In this document: in pieces, positions 13,476 to 21,728 of the stretch
Position numbering within the stretch: the first letter of the stretch is position 1
Layout of the letters: every line of letters begins with the position of its first letter
NCBI GenBank assembly: GCA_030605665.1
Contig: JAUWHW010000053.1
Span: forward strand, 1 to 37,374
DNA length: 37,374 nt
Origin: Dehalococcoidia bacterium
GTDB lineage: Bacteria > Chloroflexota > Dehalococcoidia > GIF9 > AB-539-J10
Reading direction: 5' to 3'
Notes under the pieces: generated by a model
Seen by the model: the letters and a program-made list of their open reading frames with translations, nothing else
Told to the model about the DNA's origin: nothing
Database searches by the model: none
Program-made: the position numbers and the translations under genes

Positions 13476-13525
13476 CTCACCAGCAGACTAACAAAAAGCC
13501 AAAGTGTTAAGAACACAAGCTAGAA

Positions 13526-14020
13526 TTATCCAACTGCTTGTTTCCTCCGCCCTCTGATGACGCAGACTATGCTGCCTACAGCCCCTACCAAAAAAGCGGC
13601 TGGACACAGGAAAACAGCAATAAGGAAGAATGTTACATGAAAGGCTTCCATCAAATGGCTTAATGCGGCAATGTGGCTGGTAACTATAGTCAGGGCATAA
13701 AAGGCATTGTGCAGCAAAACAAAGACAAAAAATCCCCCCACCGAAGCTCCCAGTAGAATTAAAAACTTCTTTGTTTTTCTCCAGGTGCGTATTGGTGCGA
13801 CAACCAGAACGACGGTTGCCAGGTAGCATAGCACTATGCCTGGTATATTATCACTGACCCCAACGACGATAGCGCTGACCACCAAGGCACAAAATATCCC
13901 TGCTAGTATAAATACTTCTTTTCGCTTTCCTTTGCCCTTGGCACCTTCCTCAAAGGTGAAGAATCCCTTAACGGATATGCCCACCATTAGCAAGAACTTC
14001 TTCAGGGGAAAGCTTTTCAA
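13526..14020 (-). CDS. Unknown membrane protein
   Basis: A protein of about 164 residues with four to five hydrophobic segments: 'VFILAGIFCALVVSAIVVGV', 'IVLCYLATVVLVVAP', 'FLILLGASVGGFFVFVLL', and 'VTFFLIAVFLCPAAFLVGAV' near the end, then the basic tail RGRRKQ. I prefer the TTG at 14020 (GGAAGTGAG upstream), 4 bases after the preceding gene's stop. A GTG at 14050 would add ten residues but has no ribosome site. It is in one unit with the small membrane protein 14025-14228. No family is recognised. Confidence 0.65.
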   Translation of the reverse strand: MKSFPLKKFLLMVGISVKGFFTFEEGAKGKGKRKEVFILAGIFCALVVSAIVVGVSDNIPGIVLCYLATVVLVVAPIRTWRKTKKFLILLGASVGGFFVFVLLHNAFYALTIVTSHIAALSHLMEAFHVTFFLIAVFLCPAAFLVGAVGSIVCVIRGRRKQAVG

Positions 14021-14024
14021 CGTC

Positions 14025-14228
14025 TCACTTCCGAAGAACGATACTGGCACTTGGAATAGCTATTACCAGAGCTACAATAACGAATATCCAACCAGTCCAT
14101 ATTGGCAGACAACCAGCCAGTAGCACACCCAAACCTACACCAAAGAGAAACTTGCTGGTGATGTGCAGGGAGAAGTAGGGATTTGGTACTTGCCTGAACT
14201 TCTCAGCCTTATCACTAATCCAACTCAC
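14025..14228 (-). CDS. Small unknown membrane protein
   Basis: A 67-residue protein starting MSWISDKAEKFRQVPNPYFS, with two hydrophobic segments, 'SKFLFGVGLGVLLAG' and 'WTGWIFVIVALVIAIPSASI'. The GTG start is well supported by GAGGAGG about 6 bases upstream. It is followed within 4 bases by another membrane protein gene. The function is unknown. Confidence 0.7.
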   Translation of the reverse strand: MSWISDKAEKFRQVPNPYFSLHITSKFLFGVGLGVLLAGCLPIWTGWIFVIVALVIAIPSASIVLRK

Positions 14229-14511
14229 TATTTGCCTCCTCTTTTCGATAACCTAGCATACCATATTGGAAACAGGAGCAGATAAATCTTGCTGTTATGG
14301 CGAACTTTACTAAGAACCGATGTAAGGATTTCAGTTTATCAAATCAGGTATAATATATATCGGTGTAAGAATTAACTATAATGTACTTATGGGGGTGAAT
14401 AATTAGACAGGCTTTGTCCCTAAAGCGGAGAGACAGAGAGTTAGAAAAGATTAAAGAAACCTGGCAATTGTAAGCCCAAGTGAAGATAATATAAGTGTAA
14501 AAGGAGGGAAA

Positions 14512-15492
14512 ATGGAAGAAAAGAGTACAGATTTAGAGGAAAAGACAACTAGTGTAATAAAAATCGAGGAAAGGAGCCTAGAAGAAACACAACTAGCAGA
14601 ACAGCTATATAACAGTGCGGGATTGGACCCGGTGGTTGTTGCAGGGCTGAAAGACTACGATAAACGTCTTCAGCAAGAGAATAAGTGGATTAATAGGGTG
14701 CTTGGCCCGCGAGGAAGTGATATAAAGGGGTATGGGGATGCAGTGGCCAAGAGAGTTGCCCTTGCGATATATGACTTATTAAATAAGCAGTATGGCGGTA
14801 AAGTAGGAAACTTAAGATCGTACATAATGACACTAGAGGAAGAACGTGACCGGGCAGACGCTAAGTATGACGAACTTATGGGGAGGGTGGTTGGAATATT
14901 AGGAGACGAGTATAGGGAGTTAAGAACTGATTCTAAAGCATTTATGGAAAGGTTAACTGCAATATTAGGAGAAGATCTTAAGGAGTCAAAGATTGATCAC
15001 GAAGCGTTTGCAGAGAGATTAGCTGATATAGATGGTTTAAGAGCACAAATAGCCACCCTGAATAAGGAAAAGGAACAATTAAAAGAAAGATATGAATCAC
15101 AAATAACAACGCTAAAAAATGAGCACAATGAAGAGGTAAGAAACCTAAGAGCACAAATGAGCGAGCGTGATTCGAAAATAACAGGATTGGAATCAGAAAA
15201 AGTAGCTTTAACAGGTGAGCTTGAACAGTTGAGAGAGGACTATAACCAATTAAAAACAGCTATAACAACGCTAGCTGAAGCAATCCCGTATGAAGAAATA
15301 AGGAAACAGTTAGGAAAGGAGTTATATACCTTTATTCTCAAAGATTCAAAAGTACCAGATGCGGTCATAGACGGGGTGGGGAAGTTTATTGACTTTAAAA
15401 AATATCTGGGAATGGCTGTTGAGAGAGGAGCTAAAGAGGCATACAAACAAGCAGAAGAAGTCTTAGGGAAAACACTCGAGACAATTCAATAG
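14512..15492 (+). CDS. Coiled-coil protein, unknown function
   Basis: A 326-residue, highly charged protein with AAAGGAGGG before its ATG. Residues 105-255 form a long coiled coil ('IATLNKEKEQLKERYESQIT', 'ITGLESEKVALTGELEQLRE'). Within it two adjacent repeats of about 22-24 residues are visible: 'ILGDEYRELRTDSKAFMERL' and 'ILGEDLKESKIDHEAFAERL'. The C-terminal 60 residues are a non-coiled domain ('LYTFILKDSKVPDAVIDGVG'). No signal peptide or membrane helix. Upstream, 14229-14511 has two TATAAT boxes (14349-14354 and 14377-14382) without good -35 boxes. It is monocistronic, and codon use looks more A-rich than the arginine genes. Confidence 0.75.
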   Translation: MEEKSTDLEEKTTSVIKIEERSLEETQLAEQLYNSAGLDPVVVAGLKDYDKRLQQENKWINRVLGPRGSDIKGYGDAVAKRVALAIYDLLNKQYGGKVGNLRSYIMTLEEERDRADAKYDELMGRVVGILGDEYRELRTDSKAFMERLTAILGEDLKESKIDHEAFAERLADIDGLRAQIATLNKEKEQLKERYESQITTLKNEHNEEVRNLRAQMSERDSKITGLESEKVALTGELEQLREDYNQLKTAITTLAEAIPYEEIRKQLGKELYTFILKDSKVPDAVIDGVGKFIDFKKYLGMAVERGAKEAYKQAEEVLGKTLETIQ

Positions 15493-15578
15493 GAAATCAC
15501 GCATTTTCCTAATTTTCATGTTTGTACCATTTGTGCTTGGATAAGGTATTCTACTTTTGCTACCTCTACTATCTCAAC

Positions 15579-16124
15579 TTAGAAAGTCCTGGGTGACTTT
15601 AGCTTCTTCCTGAAATTCAGTACTTGCCCCTTTTCCAGGTCCTTGCTGTCATGAATGAGAGCCCCAGAAAATTCGCTTTCCAAGTAGAAATTTGCACTTT
15701 CCACTTCGCCCTTGGCCTCAGATTCCATGTGCTTCGGATAGACTGAGAGAAGACCGTTTGATTTCAATACCCTGTAGACTTCATCAAGTAATTCCCCTCT
15801 CTCCTGCGGTCGCGGGAAATAATAGGAATGAAAAACATCAAAAAGAAGAACTACGTCGACACATTCATCAGCTAGTTCAATTTTTAGTTCCCCATATGTA
15901 TCCACTCTTACGATATTCTGCAAATTTGCTGATTTAGCCCTTTGCATCAACTCGTCTAAAATCCTTCTGTCTTTGTCTAAAGCATATACCTTGCCTTCAT
16001 CACCGACCATCTTAGCAGCCGGAATTGTGTACGTGCCGGAGCGACAGCCAAAATCCAGCACAATCTGGTCTCTTTTTATACCCACCTTTTCTAGTATCTC
16101 AAAAGCGCGTGCTTCTAATTCCAT
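15579..16124 (-). CDS. Class I SAM-dependent methyltransferase
   Basis: A 181-residue methyltransferase. SAM motif I is 'IVLDFGCRSGTYTIPAAKMV' (residues 21-40), followed by the acidic 'VYALDKD' after beta-2, 'CVDVVLLFDVFHSY' as motif IV and 'EVYRVLKSNGLLSVYPKH' as the post-IV element of ubiE-like enzymes. The usual GCGxG is GCRSG here. The substrate cannot be told. The start ATG has no clear ribosome site. It precedes nothing on its strand within 90 bases; the HAD gene upstream is in the same direction, 50 bases away. Confidence 0.87.
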   Translation of the reverse strand: MELEARAFEILEKVGIKRDQIVLDFGCRSGTYTIPAAKMVGDEGKVYALDKDRRILDELMQRAKSANLQNIVRVDTYGELKIELADECVDVVLLFDVFHSYYFPRPQERGELLDEVYRVLKSNGLLSVYPKHMESEAKGEVESANFYLESEFSGALIHDSKDLEKGQVLNFRKKLKSPRTF

Positions 16125-16174
16125 TCACAACTGAGCTCAAAAGCAACGGTAGAGCCGCAATCACAATAGACTTT

Positions 16175-16672
16175 TTACATCAAGGCAAGTAGCCCGGGCA
16201 GCTCGGAGAGGCTATTGATTATAAAATCAGGTTTCTCTTCGCCACTATACATTGTGCCGCTATAGCGGTCATTCCATCTGAACCACACGCTTTTCATACC
16301 AAATCTGTTCGCCCCAACAATATCCGTATCAATCCTGTTGCCAACCATGACTGCATTTTCAGCCTTGATACCAAGCTCGGCCAATGCGACCTCAAAAATT
16401 CTCCGGCAAGGCTTTTCCATAACTACCTCTTCAGAAATTATTATGGCGTCGAAATAATCTTGTAAGCTAGTAGCCTTTATAATGTTTCGGGCATCAGTAC
16501 TATATGCATTGGCTATCATAGCAACCTGGCATCCATTTTTTCTGATGTCTTTCAGGACTTCAAATGCATTCTCGATAACATCAGCAGTAATAGCTTGACC
16601 GGAGCTATCATGGACAACGGTTTCTTCAGCTATCAAGGTATCTCCTAAGTCAAAGCATACAACTTCAATCAT
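16175..16672 (-). CDS. HAD-superfamily protein with altered catalytic motifs
   Basis: A 165-residue HAD-fold protein. Motif I is 'VVCFDLGDTLI': the nucleophile Asp is present, but the general acid/base Asp two residues on is Gly. Motif II, where Ser/Thr is expected, reads 'VAMIANAYS' with Ala. Motif III Lys is present in 'MEKPCRRIF'. Motif IV is 'VMVGNRIDTDIVGA', with Asn for the first Asp. Such changes argue against ordinary phosphatase activity; some HAD dehalogenases and mutases also vary at +2. The function is unknown. It lies between the HhH gene and the methyltransferase on the same strand. Confidence 0.82.
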   Translation of the reverse strand: MIEVVCFDLGDTLIAEETVVHDSSGQAITADVIENAFEVLKDIRKNGCQVAMIANAYSTDARNIIKATSLQDYFDAIIISEEVVMEKPCRRIFEVALAELGIKAENAVMVGNRIDTDIVGANRFGMKSVWFRWNDRYSGTMYSGEEKPDFIINSLSELPGLLALM

Positions 16673-16730
16673 GGCAGGTTTGCCTTTGCCTGTGTAAATT
16701 GTAACAGTCTAAACTGTCTATCAGAAATTT

Positions 16731-17447
16731 CTAAATCTTATCCAAAAGATTTTGATATCTGTCTATTCTTGTTAAATCTCCTTCGGGCTGAATCAACCAT
16801 GTCATCCAGCATATATGAGTAGGCCTATAACCGGAGATCTTTGACATTCGCTCAATCGTTGTGACTAGCTCCAAATCTCCCTTGGTTGGCATCTCTAGCT
16901 CCGCCTCATTGAGGATTTGCTTAATCACTCTTCTTACTATTTTGTCAGGCATTGCTGTGTCTATTCCCCCCATCATTCTTAAGTATTGGAACGTAATGAT
17001 ACCAACTCCTTTAATTTTACCTACCGGGTTTTCCTTCCAGTTCTCAAGACATGAGCTAGCTGCCCAACATCGCAGCGCCTCTCTGTCATCCAAACTCCTT
17101 GCTGCCGCCAAGTTGTCAAGGTAGGACGCAACGCTTTTTGCCATTTGCCAAGACCTTTTATTTCTCCAGATGAATTGCAATTGGTCCGCTTGGAGAAGGC
17201 TGAGGTCTCTGAGATTTTGAACCTTTCCATTGATAATCAATTCTTTCTCAAACCTTATCACACTGGGGACTACAGCAGTGAAGTAGTTAAGGCCTATAGA
17301 GGTAAATGCTGCGTCCACGACCATAAGTACCACGCTCCCACCCCATCTTTTGGTTTGCAAACACCGCTCGCAGTATTCCCTCAAGCCACTTGCTCTGGAC
17401 ATATATGCATCTATGACCTGTGATAAATCTTTACTGGAATTTGGCAA
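16731..17447 (-). CDS. HhH DNA-glycosylase-like protein
   Basis: A 238-residue, mostly helical protein. The segment 'IKGVGIITFQYLRMMGGIDT' then 'AMPDKIVRRVIKQIL' (about residues 145-180) matches the helix-hairpin-helix plus 'G-D-x-MPD-x-hvxR' pattern of the endonuclease III/AlkA superfamily, the Asp being the candidate catalytic residue. The N-terminal half shows no known domain. The TTG start is supported by AAGGAGG 5 bases upstream. It may be a base-excision enzyme, but a non-enzymatic relative is possible. First of three minus-strand genes running towards 15579. Confidence 0.55.
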   Translation of the reverse strand: MPNSSKDLSQVIDAYMSRASGLREYCERCLQTKRWGGSVVLMVVDAAFTSIGLNYFTAVVPSVIRFEKELIINGKVQNLRDLSLLQADQLQFIWRNKRSWQMAKSVASYLDNLAAARSLDDREALRCWAASSCLENWKENPVGKIKGVGIITFQYLRMMGGIDTAMPDKIVRRVIKQILNEAELEMPTKGDLELVTTIERMSKISGYRPTHICWMTWLIQPEGDLTRIDRYQNLLDKI

Positions 17448-17564
17448 GCAACCTCCTTAAGTATCTTACTATGAATCTGCTTATTCTAAATATAGTTTAC
17501 CATTTCCTGCCCCGGACAGTAGCTTGGCATCCAATGCCAAAACTGGAATCTTTTTTCAGGCTGG

Positions 17565-17644
17565 TTGACAAATAGGGAGAAAAAGTATCAAGATTTCACT
17601 TTGGCGCTTGAGGCGGATTTAGATGGATTATTTGCGCAATCGCT
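17565..17644 (+). repeat. 'QDFTSALEADLE' family copy 4, abutting argH
   Basis: One frame reads LTNREKKYQDFTLALEADLD then GLFAQS, clearly the same peptide as the remnants at 10566, 11350 and 12236. It ends at about 17644, where argH sense begins in a different frame ('FKKEADKMAQDY'). The sequence upstream to 17448 shows no other gene and no good promoter. Confidence 0.55.
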
Positions 17645-17665
17645 TTCAAAAAAGAGGCTGATAAA

Positions 17666-18991
17666 ATGGCACAAGATTATGTTGCTTCTATTCATTTCGA
17701 CCGGAGGTTATATCGCCAGGATATCGAAGGAAGCATTGCCCATGTTAAGATGCTGGCAAAGCAAGGAATAATAACTGAGAACGACACTGAAACTATAATT
17801 AATGGACTTAGCTTGATTCAAGAAGAAATCGAGCAGGGGAAATTTCAGTTCAAATCTGAGCTTGAAGACATACATATGAATATCGAAGCTCGACTTTTTG
17901 AAAGGATAGGCGATGTGGCTGGTAAACTTCACACCGCTCGCTCCAGAAATGACCAAATAGCTCTAGATTTACGCCTCTTCACCAAAGAGGAAGGCTCGAA
18001 AACCATTGATGCGTTAAAAACCTTGCAATGTTCGCTTGTGGAGTTGGCCGAGGCAAATAAAGATGTTATCATGCCCGGCTATACCCATTTGCAGCAAGCT
18101 CAGCCGGTTCTTCTCGCTCACCACCTATTAGCTTATTTTGAGATGTTTCAGCGAGATAAAGAGAGGTTCCACGATTGCCTCAAACACGCTGATGTTTTGC
18201 CTCTAGGCAGTGGCGCTTTAGCCGGTGTCTCTTATCCTATAGACCGGGAATTTGTGGCCCGAGAGCTAGGTTTTAGCAAAGTAAGCACCAATAGCCTTGA
18301 TGCTGTCTCTGATAGGGATTTCATAATAGAATATGAAGCCTGCGCTGCCCTCACCATGATGCACCTTTCACGACTAGCGGAGGAAACTATCCTGTGGTCA
18401 TCAGCCGAGTTCGGCTTTATAGAAATTGGTCAAGCCTATACTACAGGCAGTAGCATCATGCCACAGAAGAAAAATCCTGATGTAGCTGAGCTGGCCAGAG
18501 GGAAAACTGGCCGAGTATATGGCCATCTAATGGCTATCCTTACTGCGATGAAAGCTTTACCCTTAGCTTATAATCGGGATATGCAAGAGGATAAGGAAGG
18601 GCTTTTTGATACTGTGGATACGTTACATTCTACTGTAAGAGTATTTGCTGAAATGATAAAAACAATCAAGGTCAATGTAAAGCGTGTTCGTGAGGCTATA
18701 AAAAGGGATTACATTCTAGCCACCGATTTAGCCGATTATTTGGTGAAGAAAGGCCTGCCGTTTCGGGAGGCACATGGTGCAGTAGCTAAACTCAGTGAAT
18801 ATGCTATAACCAGAGATAAGAGCTTCCACGAGCTTAGCTTAAGTGAGTATCATAGTTTTTCCCCTCTTTTCAGTGAAGATGTATATGACATAACCTTAGA
18901 ATCGTCTCTAGCTGCTCGAAATATTGTTGGTGGCACTTCTCCACAACAAGTAGCAGCAGCATTAGTGAGAGCAAGAGAGATTCTTCGCTAA
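17666..18991 (+). CDS. argH: Argininosuccinate lyase, N-terminus shortened
   Basis: Splits argininosuccinate into arginine and fumarate. The 441 residues contain all core signatures: 'DIEGSIAHVKML', 'LHTARSRNDQIALDLRLF', 'MPGYTHLQQAQP', 'SNSLDAVSDRDF'-type 'TNSLDAVSDRDFIIEY' and the catalytic loop 'GSSIMPQKKNPDVAELARGK' near 261. Normal ArgH has about 15-20 more residues ('LWGGRF...') at the start. Here the family's 'FKKEADK' is readable before the ATG, but further upstream the frame enters the dispersed repeat and hits TGA at 17609. ATG 17666 with AAGAGG 8-9 bases upstream is the only good start. The lost arm is flexible in known structures, so activity may be kept. The last codons lie in a palindromic repeat. 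Confidence 0.94.
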   Translation: MAQDYVASIHFDRRLYRQDIEGSIAHVKMLAKQGIITENDTETIINGLSLIQEEIEQGKFQFKSELEDIHMNIEARLFERIGDVAGKLHTARSRNDQIALDLRLFTKEEGSKTIDALKTLQCSLVELAEANKDVIMPGYTHLQQAQPVLLAHHLLAYFEMFQRDKERFHDCLKHADVLPLGSGALAGVSYPIDREFVARELGFSKVSTNSLDAVSDRDFIIEYEACAALTMMHLSRLAEETILWSSAEFGFIEIGQAYTTGSSIMPQKKNPDVAELARGKTGRVYGHLMAILTAMKALPLAYNRDMQEDKEGLFDTVDTLHSTVRVFAEMIKTIKVNVKRVREAIKRDYILATDLADYLVKKGLPFREAHGAVAKLSEYAITRDKSFHELSLSEYHSFSPLFSEDVYDITLESSLAARNIVGGTSPQQVAAALVRAREILR

Positions 18992-19047
18992 TGCTCAGAA
19001 TGACAAAGATGTCATTCTGAATGGAATGAAGTGAAATGAAGAATCTC
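18977..19047. repeat. Nested palindromic repeat, family B, between argH and rpe
   Basis: An inner hairpin, cagaatgaca (18996-19005), loop aaga, tgtcattctg (19010-19019), is a perfect 10-bp stem. Outside it gagattcttc (18977-18986) pairs perfectly with gaagaatctc (19038-19047). The left outer arm is inside the argH coding end. It is the 'gaagaatctcgc / tcattctga' family also seen in mutS (31381-31409). Confidence 0.8.
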
Positions 19048-19064
19048 GCTCAGAGGAGTAAAAA

Positions 19065-19730
19065 ATGAATAGTCGAGTCAAGCTAGCACCATCAATTCTT
19101 TCCGCTGATTTTGCTCGGCTTGGGGAGCAAGTAGCTGAGGCTACTAAGGCAGGGGCTGATTATATTCATATTGATGTTATGGATGGGCACTTCGTGCCCA
19201 ATATTACTATCGGTGCTCCAGTACTAGCTTCTCTCCGTAGCTGGACGCACTTGCCTTTAGACGTCCACTTGATGATAGAACAGCCTGAGAAGTACATTCC
19301 TCAGTTTGCTAATTCCGGCGCCAACATTATCACTGTGCATGTTGAAGCTTGTTCTCATCTTCACCGAACGATTCAACTGGTCAAGGAACTTGGGGTGAGG
19401 GCAGGGGTAGCTTTAAATCCAGCTAGTTCTTTAAGCTTAATAGAGGAGATTATGCCTCAGGTTGATTTGATTGTTATTATGAGTGTTAATCCTGGTTTCG
19501 GCGGGCAAGCTTTCATACCTGAAACATTGGGAAAGATAAGCCGTTTGCGCAGCATGCTTAATAGCAGAAAGTTAGCCACTGAACTCGAAGTTGACGGGGG
19601 CATTACCATTAACAATGCACCTCAAATAGTTAAAGCGGGGGGCGATGTCTTAGCAATTGGAGCCAGTGTATTTAAGGCCAAAGAAGGAATAAGCCACGCA
19701 CTACAAAAAATTAGGCAGGCAATAAGCTAA
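19065..19730 (+). CDS. rpe: Ribulose-phosphate 3-epimerase
   Basis: Interconverts ribulose-5-phosphate and xylulose-5-phosphate in the pentose phosphate pathway. The 221-residue TIM barrel has 'LAPSILSADFARL', 'HIDVMDGHFVPNITIGAPVL', 'DVHLMIEQPEKY', 'VMSVNPGFGGQAFIP' and 'EVDGGITINNAP', which carry the metal-binding His and Asp residues. The ATG has AGAGGAG 7-8 bases upstream. Its stop overlaps the end of the convergent rpmB gene by 4 bases. It follows the argH repeat and may share its transcript. Confidence 0.97.
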   Translation: MNSRVKLAPSILSADFARLGEQVAEATKAGADYIHIDVMDGHFVPNITIGAPVLASLRSWTHLPLDVHLMIEQPEKYIPQFANSGANIITVHVEACSHLHRTIQLVKELGVRAGVALNPASSLSLIEEIMPQVDLIVIMSVNPGFGGQAFIPETLGKISRLRSMLNSRKLATELEVDGGITINNAPQIVKAGGDVLAIGASVFKAKEGISHALQKIRQAIS

Positions 19731-19909
19731 TGAACTGCTTTATACTGAGTGCGAAGACACCTGGTGCAAATATTAACTTTCCTTTTCTCGCCGTCTATAA
19801 TAATGGTAGTGTGATGAATGTTGGGCAACCAGCGTCGTTTGACACGTTTCTTGGAATGGCTTACGCTATTTCCAAATTGAGCCCTTTTACCACAAATATC
19901 ACACTTCAC
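19727..19909 (-). CDS. rpmB: 50S ribosomal protein L28
   Basis: A 60-residue L28: 'MKCDICGKRAQFGNSVSHSK' then 'KRRWLPNIHHTT', ending 'ICTRCLRTQYKAV'. The four cysteines (CDIC, CTRC) form the zinc ribbon of C+ type L28. The start is GTG at 19909. It is encoded opposite to rpe (4-base convergent overlap) and diverges from the fakA-like gene. In many Firmicutes rpmB stands beside the asp23-fakA-recG genes; the same neighbours are kept here without asp23. Confidence 0.95.
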   Translation of the reverse strand: MKCDICGKRAQFGNSVSHSKKRVKRRWLPNIHHTTIIIDGEKRKVNICTRCLRTQYKAVH

Positions 19910-19991
19910 GGGAAACTTTTATCGCCTCTTTACTACAAATTTTATTTTAGCTATTATACCAGCGGACATCACATTAGGCAAAGGGGGAGGA

Positions 19992-21620
19992 ATGAAAACT
20001 AATTTAGTCAATGGTCAAATATTGAAACAGATGTTTACCTCAGGGACTGCATGGCTAGAGAAAAGCGCCCCCGAAATCAACGCCATAAATGTTTTTCCTG
20101 TCCCTGACGGTGATACTGGAACCAACATGTTGCTTACTATGCACTCTGCTATGGAAGAGGCAAAACAAAACACAGATAACGATGCTTCCTCAGTAGCTAA
20201 ATCAATGGCACATGGTGCTTTGATGGGGGCTCGGGGTAATTCAGGAGTTATCCTGTCACAATTCTGGCGTGGTTTAGCCAAAGGATTGGAAGGCAAAAGT
20301 TCCTTCAATGGCAGAGATTTTGCCCTGGCGTTAGCTGAGGCATCACAAGCTGCTTACGAAGGAATCGTCCACCCAGTAGAAGGAACCATGTTGACAGTGC
20401 TTCGGGATGCCGCTAATGCTGCTGATATAGCTGTCAAAGCCAACTCTGAAAACTTGCTTTCAGTAGTAGAAACTGCAACCGAGGAGGCCAAGGATTCAGT
20501 AGCTCGGACACCTGACTTATTACCAGTACTGCGCGAAGCAGGAGTGGTGGATGCTGGGGGGCAAGGAATTTATGTATTGCTGGATGGCGCCCTTCATTTC
20601 CTCGAGAGAGAAGGGGATAAAATGCGGCACCGAAAACCCCAGCTGGTCACAGCTAACTTGCCCTTGGCTTCTAAAATGGCTCCCACGGCTGAGGTAGAGA
20701 TGCCCTATGGATATTGCATTGAGTTTCTGCTGGAAGGGCAAAAACTCAATTTGAGCAAGATCAGCAAGAAGTTAAGGAAGAAAGGGCAATCTGTAATGAT
20801 CGCCGGCAATAGCTCCATGGTTAGAGTTCATATCCACAGCTTCAAGCCCGGCGAAGTTATTGGTTACGCTAGCCATCTGGGCACATTGCACCAGGTAAAA
20901 GTCGATAATATGGATGATCAATATACAGAATTTATCCAGATACAAAAAGAAAGAATGCCCAGGGTTGACATTGCTATAGTAACAGTGGCCTCAGGAAATG
21001 GTTTTTTTGAAGTATTTAACAGTCTAGGTGCTACAATCATTGTTCCTGGGGGTCAAACAATGAATCCCAGCGTTCGCGACTTATTGCGGGCTGTGGAATC
21101 AGCACCCTCAGATAATATTATTTTACTGCCCAATAACAGAAATATCGTCCTCACAGCCTCTCAGGTTGACTCTTTAACTTCGAAGAGGGTAAAGCTAATC
21201 CCTACTAACACTATTCCCCAAGGTATCGCAGCACTTCTTGCCTTCAGCTATGAAATGGATTTAGAGGAAAATGCACGCAATATGGAACAAGCAATATCCA
21301 CAGTAAAAACTATAGAAGTGGCTAAAGCAGTGCGCAAGACAAAGATCAACAGCCAGGAGATAAAGAAGGGGCAATTCATTGCTATTCTAAATGATGAGAA
21401 TTTAATAGCTAGTAGAGATAATATATCAGACGTTATTCTTGAAGCTTTAATGAAAGCAGATACTGAAAAAGCAGAAATGGTGACCATTTACTACGGTGCT
21501 GAAACTCAAGCTGCTGAAGCTGAGGATATAGCCCGGAAAATCAGGGAGGGATATCACCTTGAGGTTGAAGTGATTCGGGGTGAGCAACCACATTATGATT
21601 ATATAATCTCACTGGAATAA
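19992..21620 (+). CDS. fakA: Fatty acid kinase / DAK-like kinase FakA (YloV)
   Basis: A 542-residue protein with an N-terminal DhaL-type ATP-binding domain: 'INVFPVPDGDTGTNMLLTMH' (residues 32-51; Mg-binding D39 and D41) and 'HGALMGARGNSGVILSQFWR' (about 75-94). The middle and C-terminal domains are those of YloV/FakA, which phosphorylate fatty acids bound to a FakB (DegV-like) protein. No FakB gene is in the window. GGGGGAGG precedes the ATG. It is divergent from rpmB and followed by recG, the known rpmB-yloV-recG order. Confidence 0.92.
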   Translation: MKTNLVNGQILKQMFTSGTAWLEKSAPEINAINVFPVPDGDTGTNMLLTMHSAMEEAKQNTDNDASSVAKSMAHGALMGARGNSGVILSQFWRGLAKGLEGKSSFNGRDFALALAEASQAAYEGIVHPVEGTMLTVLRDAANAADIAVKANSENLLSVVETATEEAKDSVARTPDLLPVLREAGVVDAGGQGIYVLLDGALHFLEREGDKMRHRKPQLVTANLPLASKMAPTAEVEMPYGYCIEFLLEGQKLNLSKISKKLRKKGQSVMIAGNSSMVRVHIHSFKPGEVIGYASHLGTLHQVKVDNMDDQYTEFIQIQKERMPRVDIAIVTVASGNGFFEVFNSLGATIIVPGGQTMNPSVRDLLRAVESAPSDNIILLPNNRNIVLTASQVDSLTSKRVKLIPTNTIPQGIAALLAFSYEMDLEENARNMEQAISTVKTIEVAKAVRKTKINSQEIKKGQFIAILNDENLIASRDNISDVILEALMKADTEKAEMVTIYYGAETQAAEAEDIARKIREGYHLEVEVIRGEQPHYDYIISLE

Positions 21621-21636
21621 TTTCGAGTTCACTGAA

Positions 21637-21675
21637 ATTCTGTTTCTCAGCTGCCTCCACCCTTGAAACAGAAAT
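21637..21675. other. Hairpin between fakA and recG
   Basis: ttctgtttc (21638-21646) pairs perfectly with gaaacagaa (21665-21673), enclosing an 18-base loop. No T-run follows, so it is at best a weak terminator or a processing site. Confidence 0.35.
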
Positions 21676-21728
21676 GTGATATTCTATAAGTGCTGTACTT
21701 TACGATAATTAAGTGACGACATCGCAAA

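Noticed and set aside
13488..13829. Second open frame overlapping the 13526-14020 membrane protein on the same strand
   Set aside because: Cysteine-rich, low-complexity shadow without a start signal; the hydrophobic frame is the coherent one.
14349..14382. Two TATAAT boxes before the coiled-coil gene
   Set aside because: No acceptable -35 at 16-18 bases for either; an AT-rich region makes chance matches likely, so they are only mentioned under the gene.
17565..17771. Open frame of 68 codons starting at TTG 17565
   Set aside because: Its first part is the decayed QDFT-family remnant and the rest is argH read out of frame, so it is not a gene.
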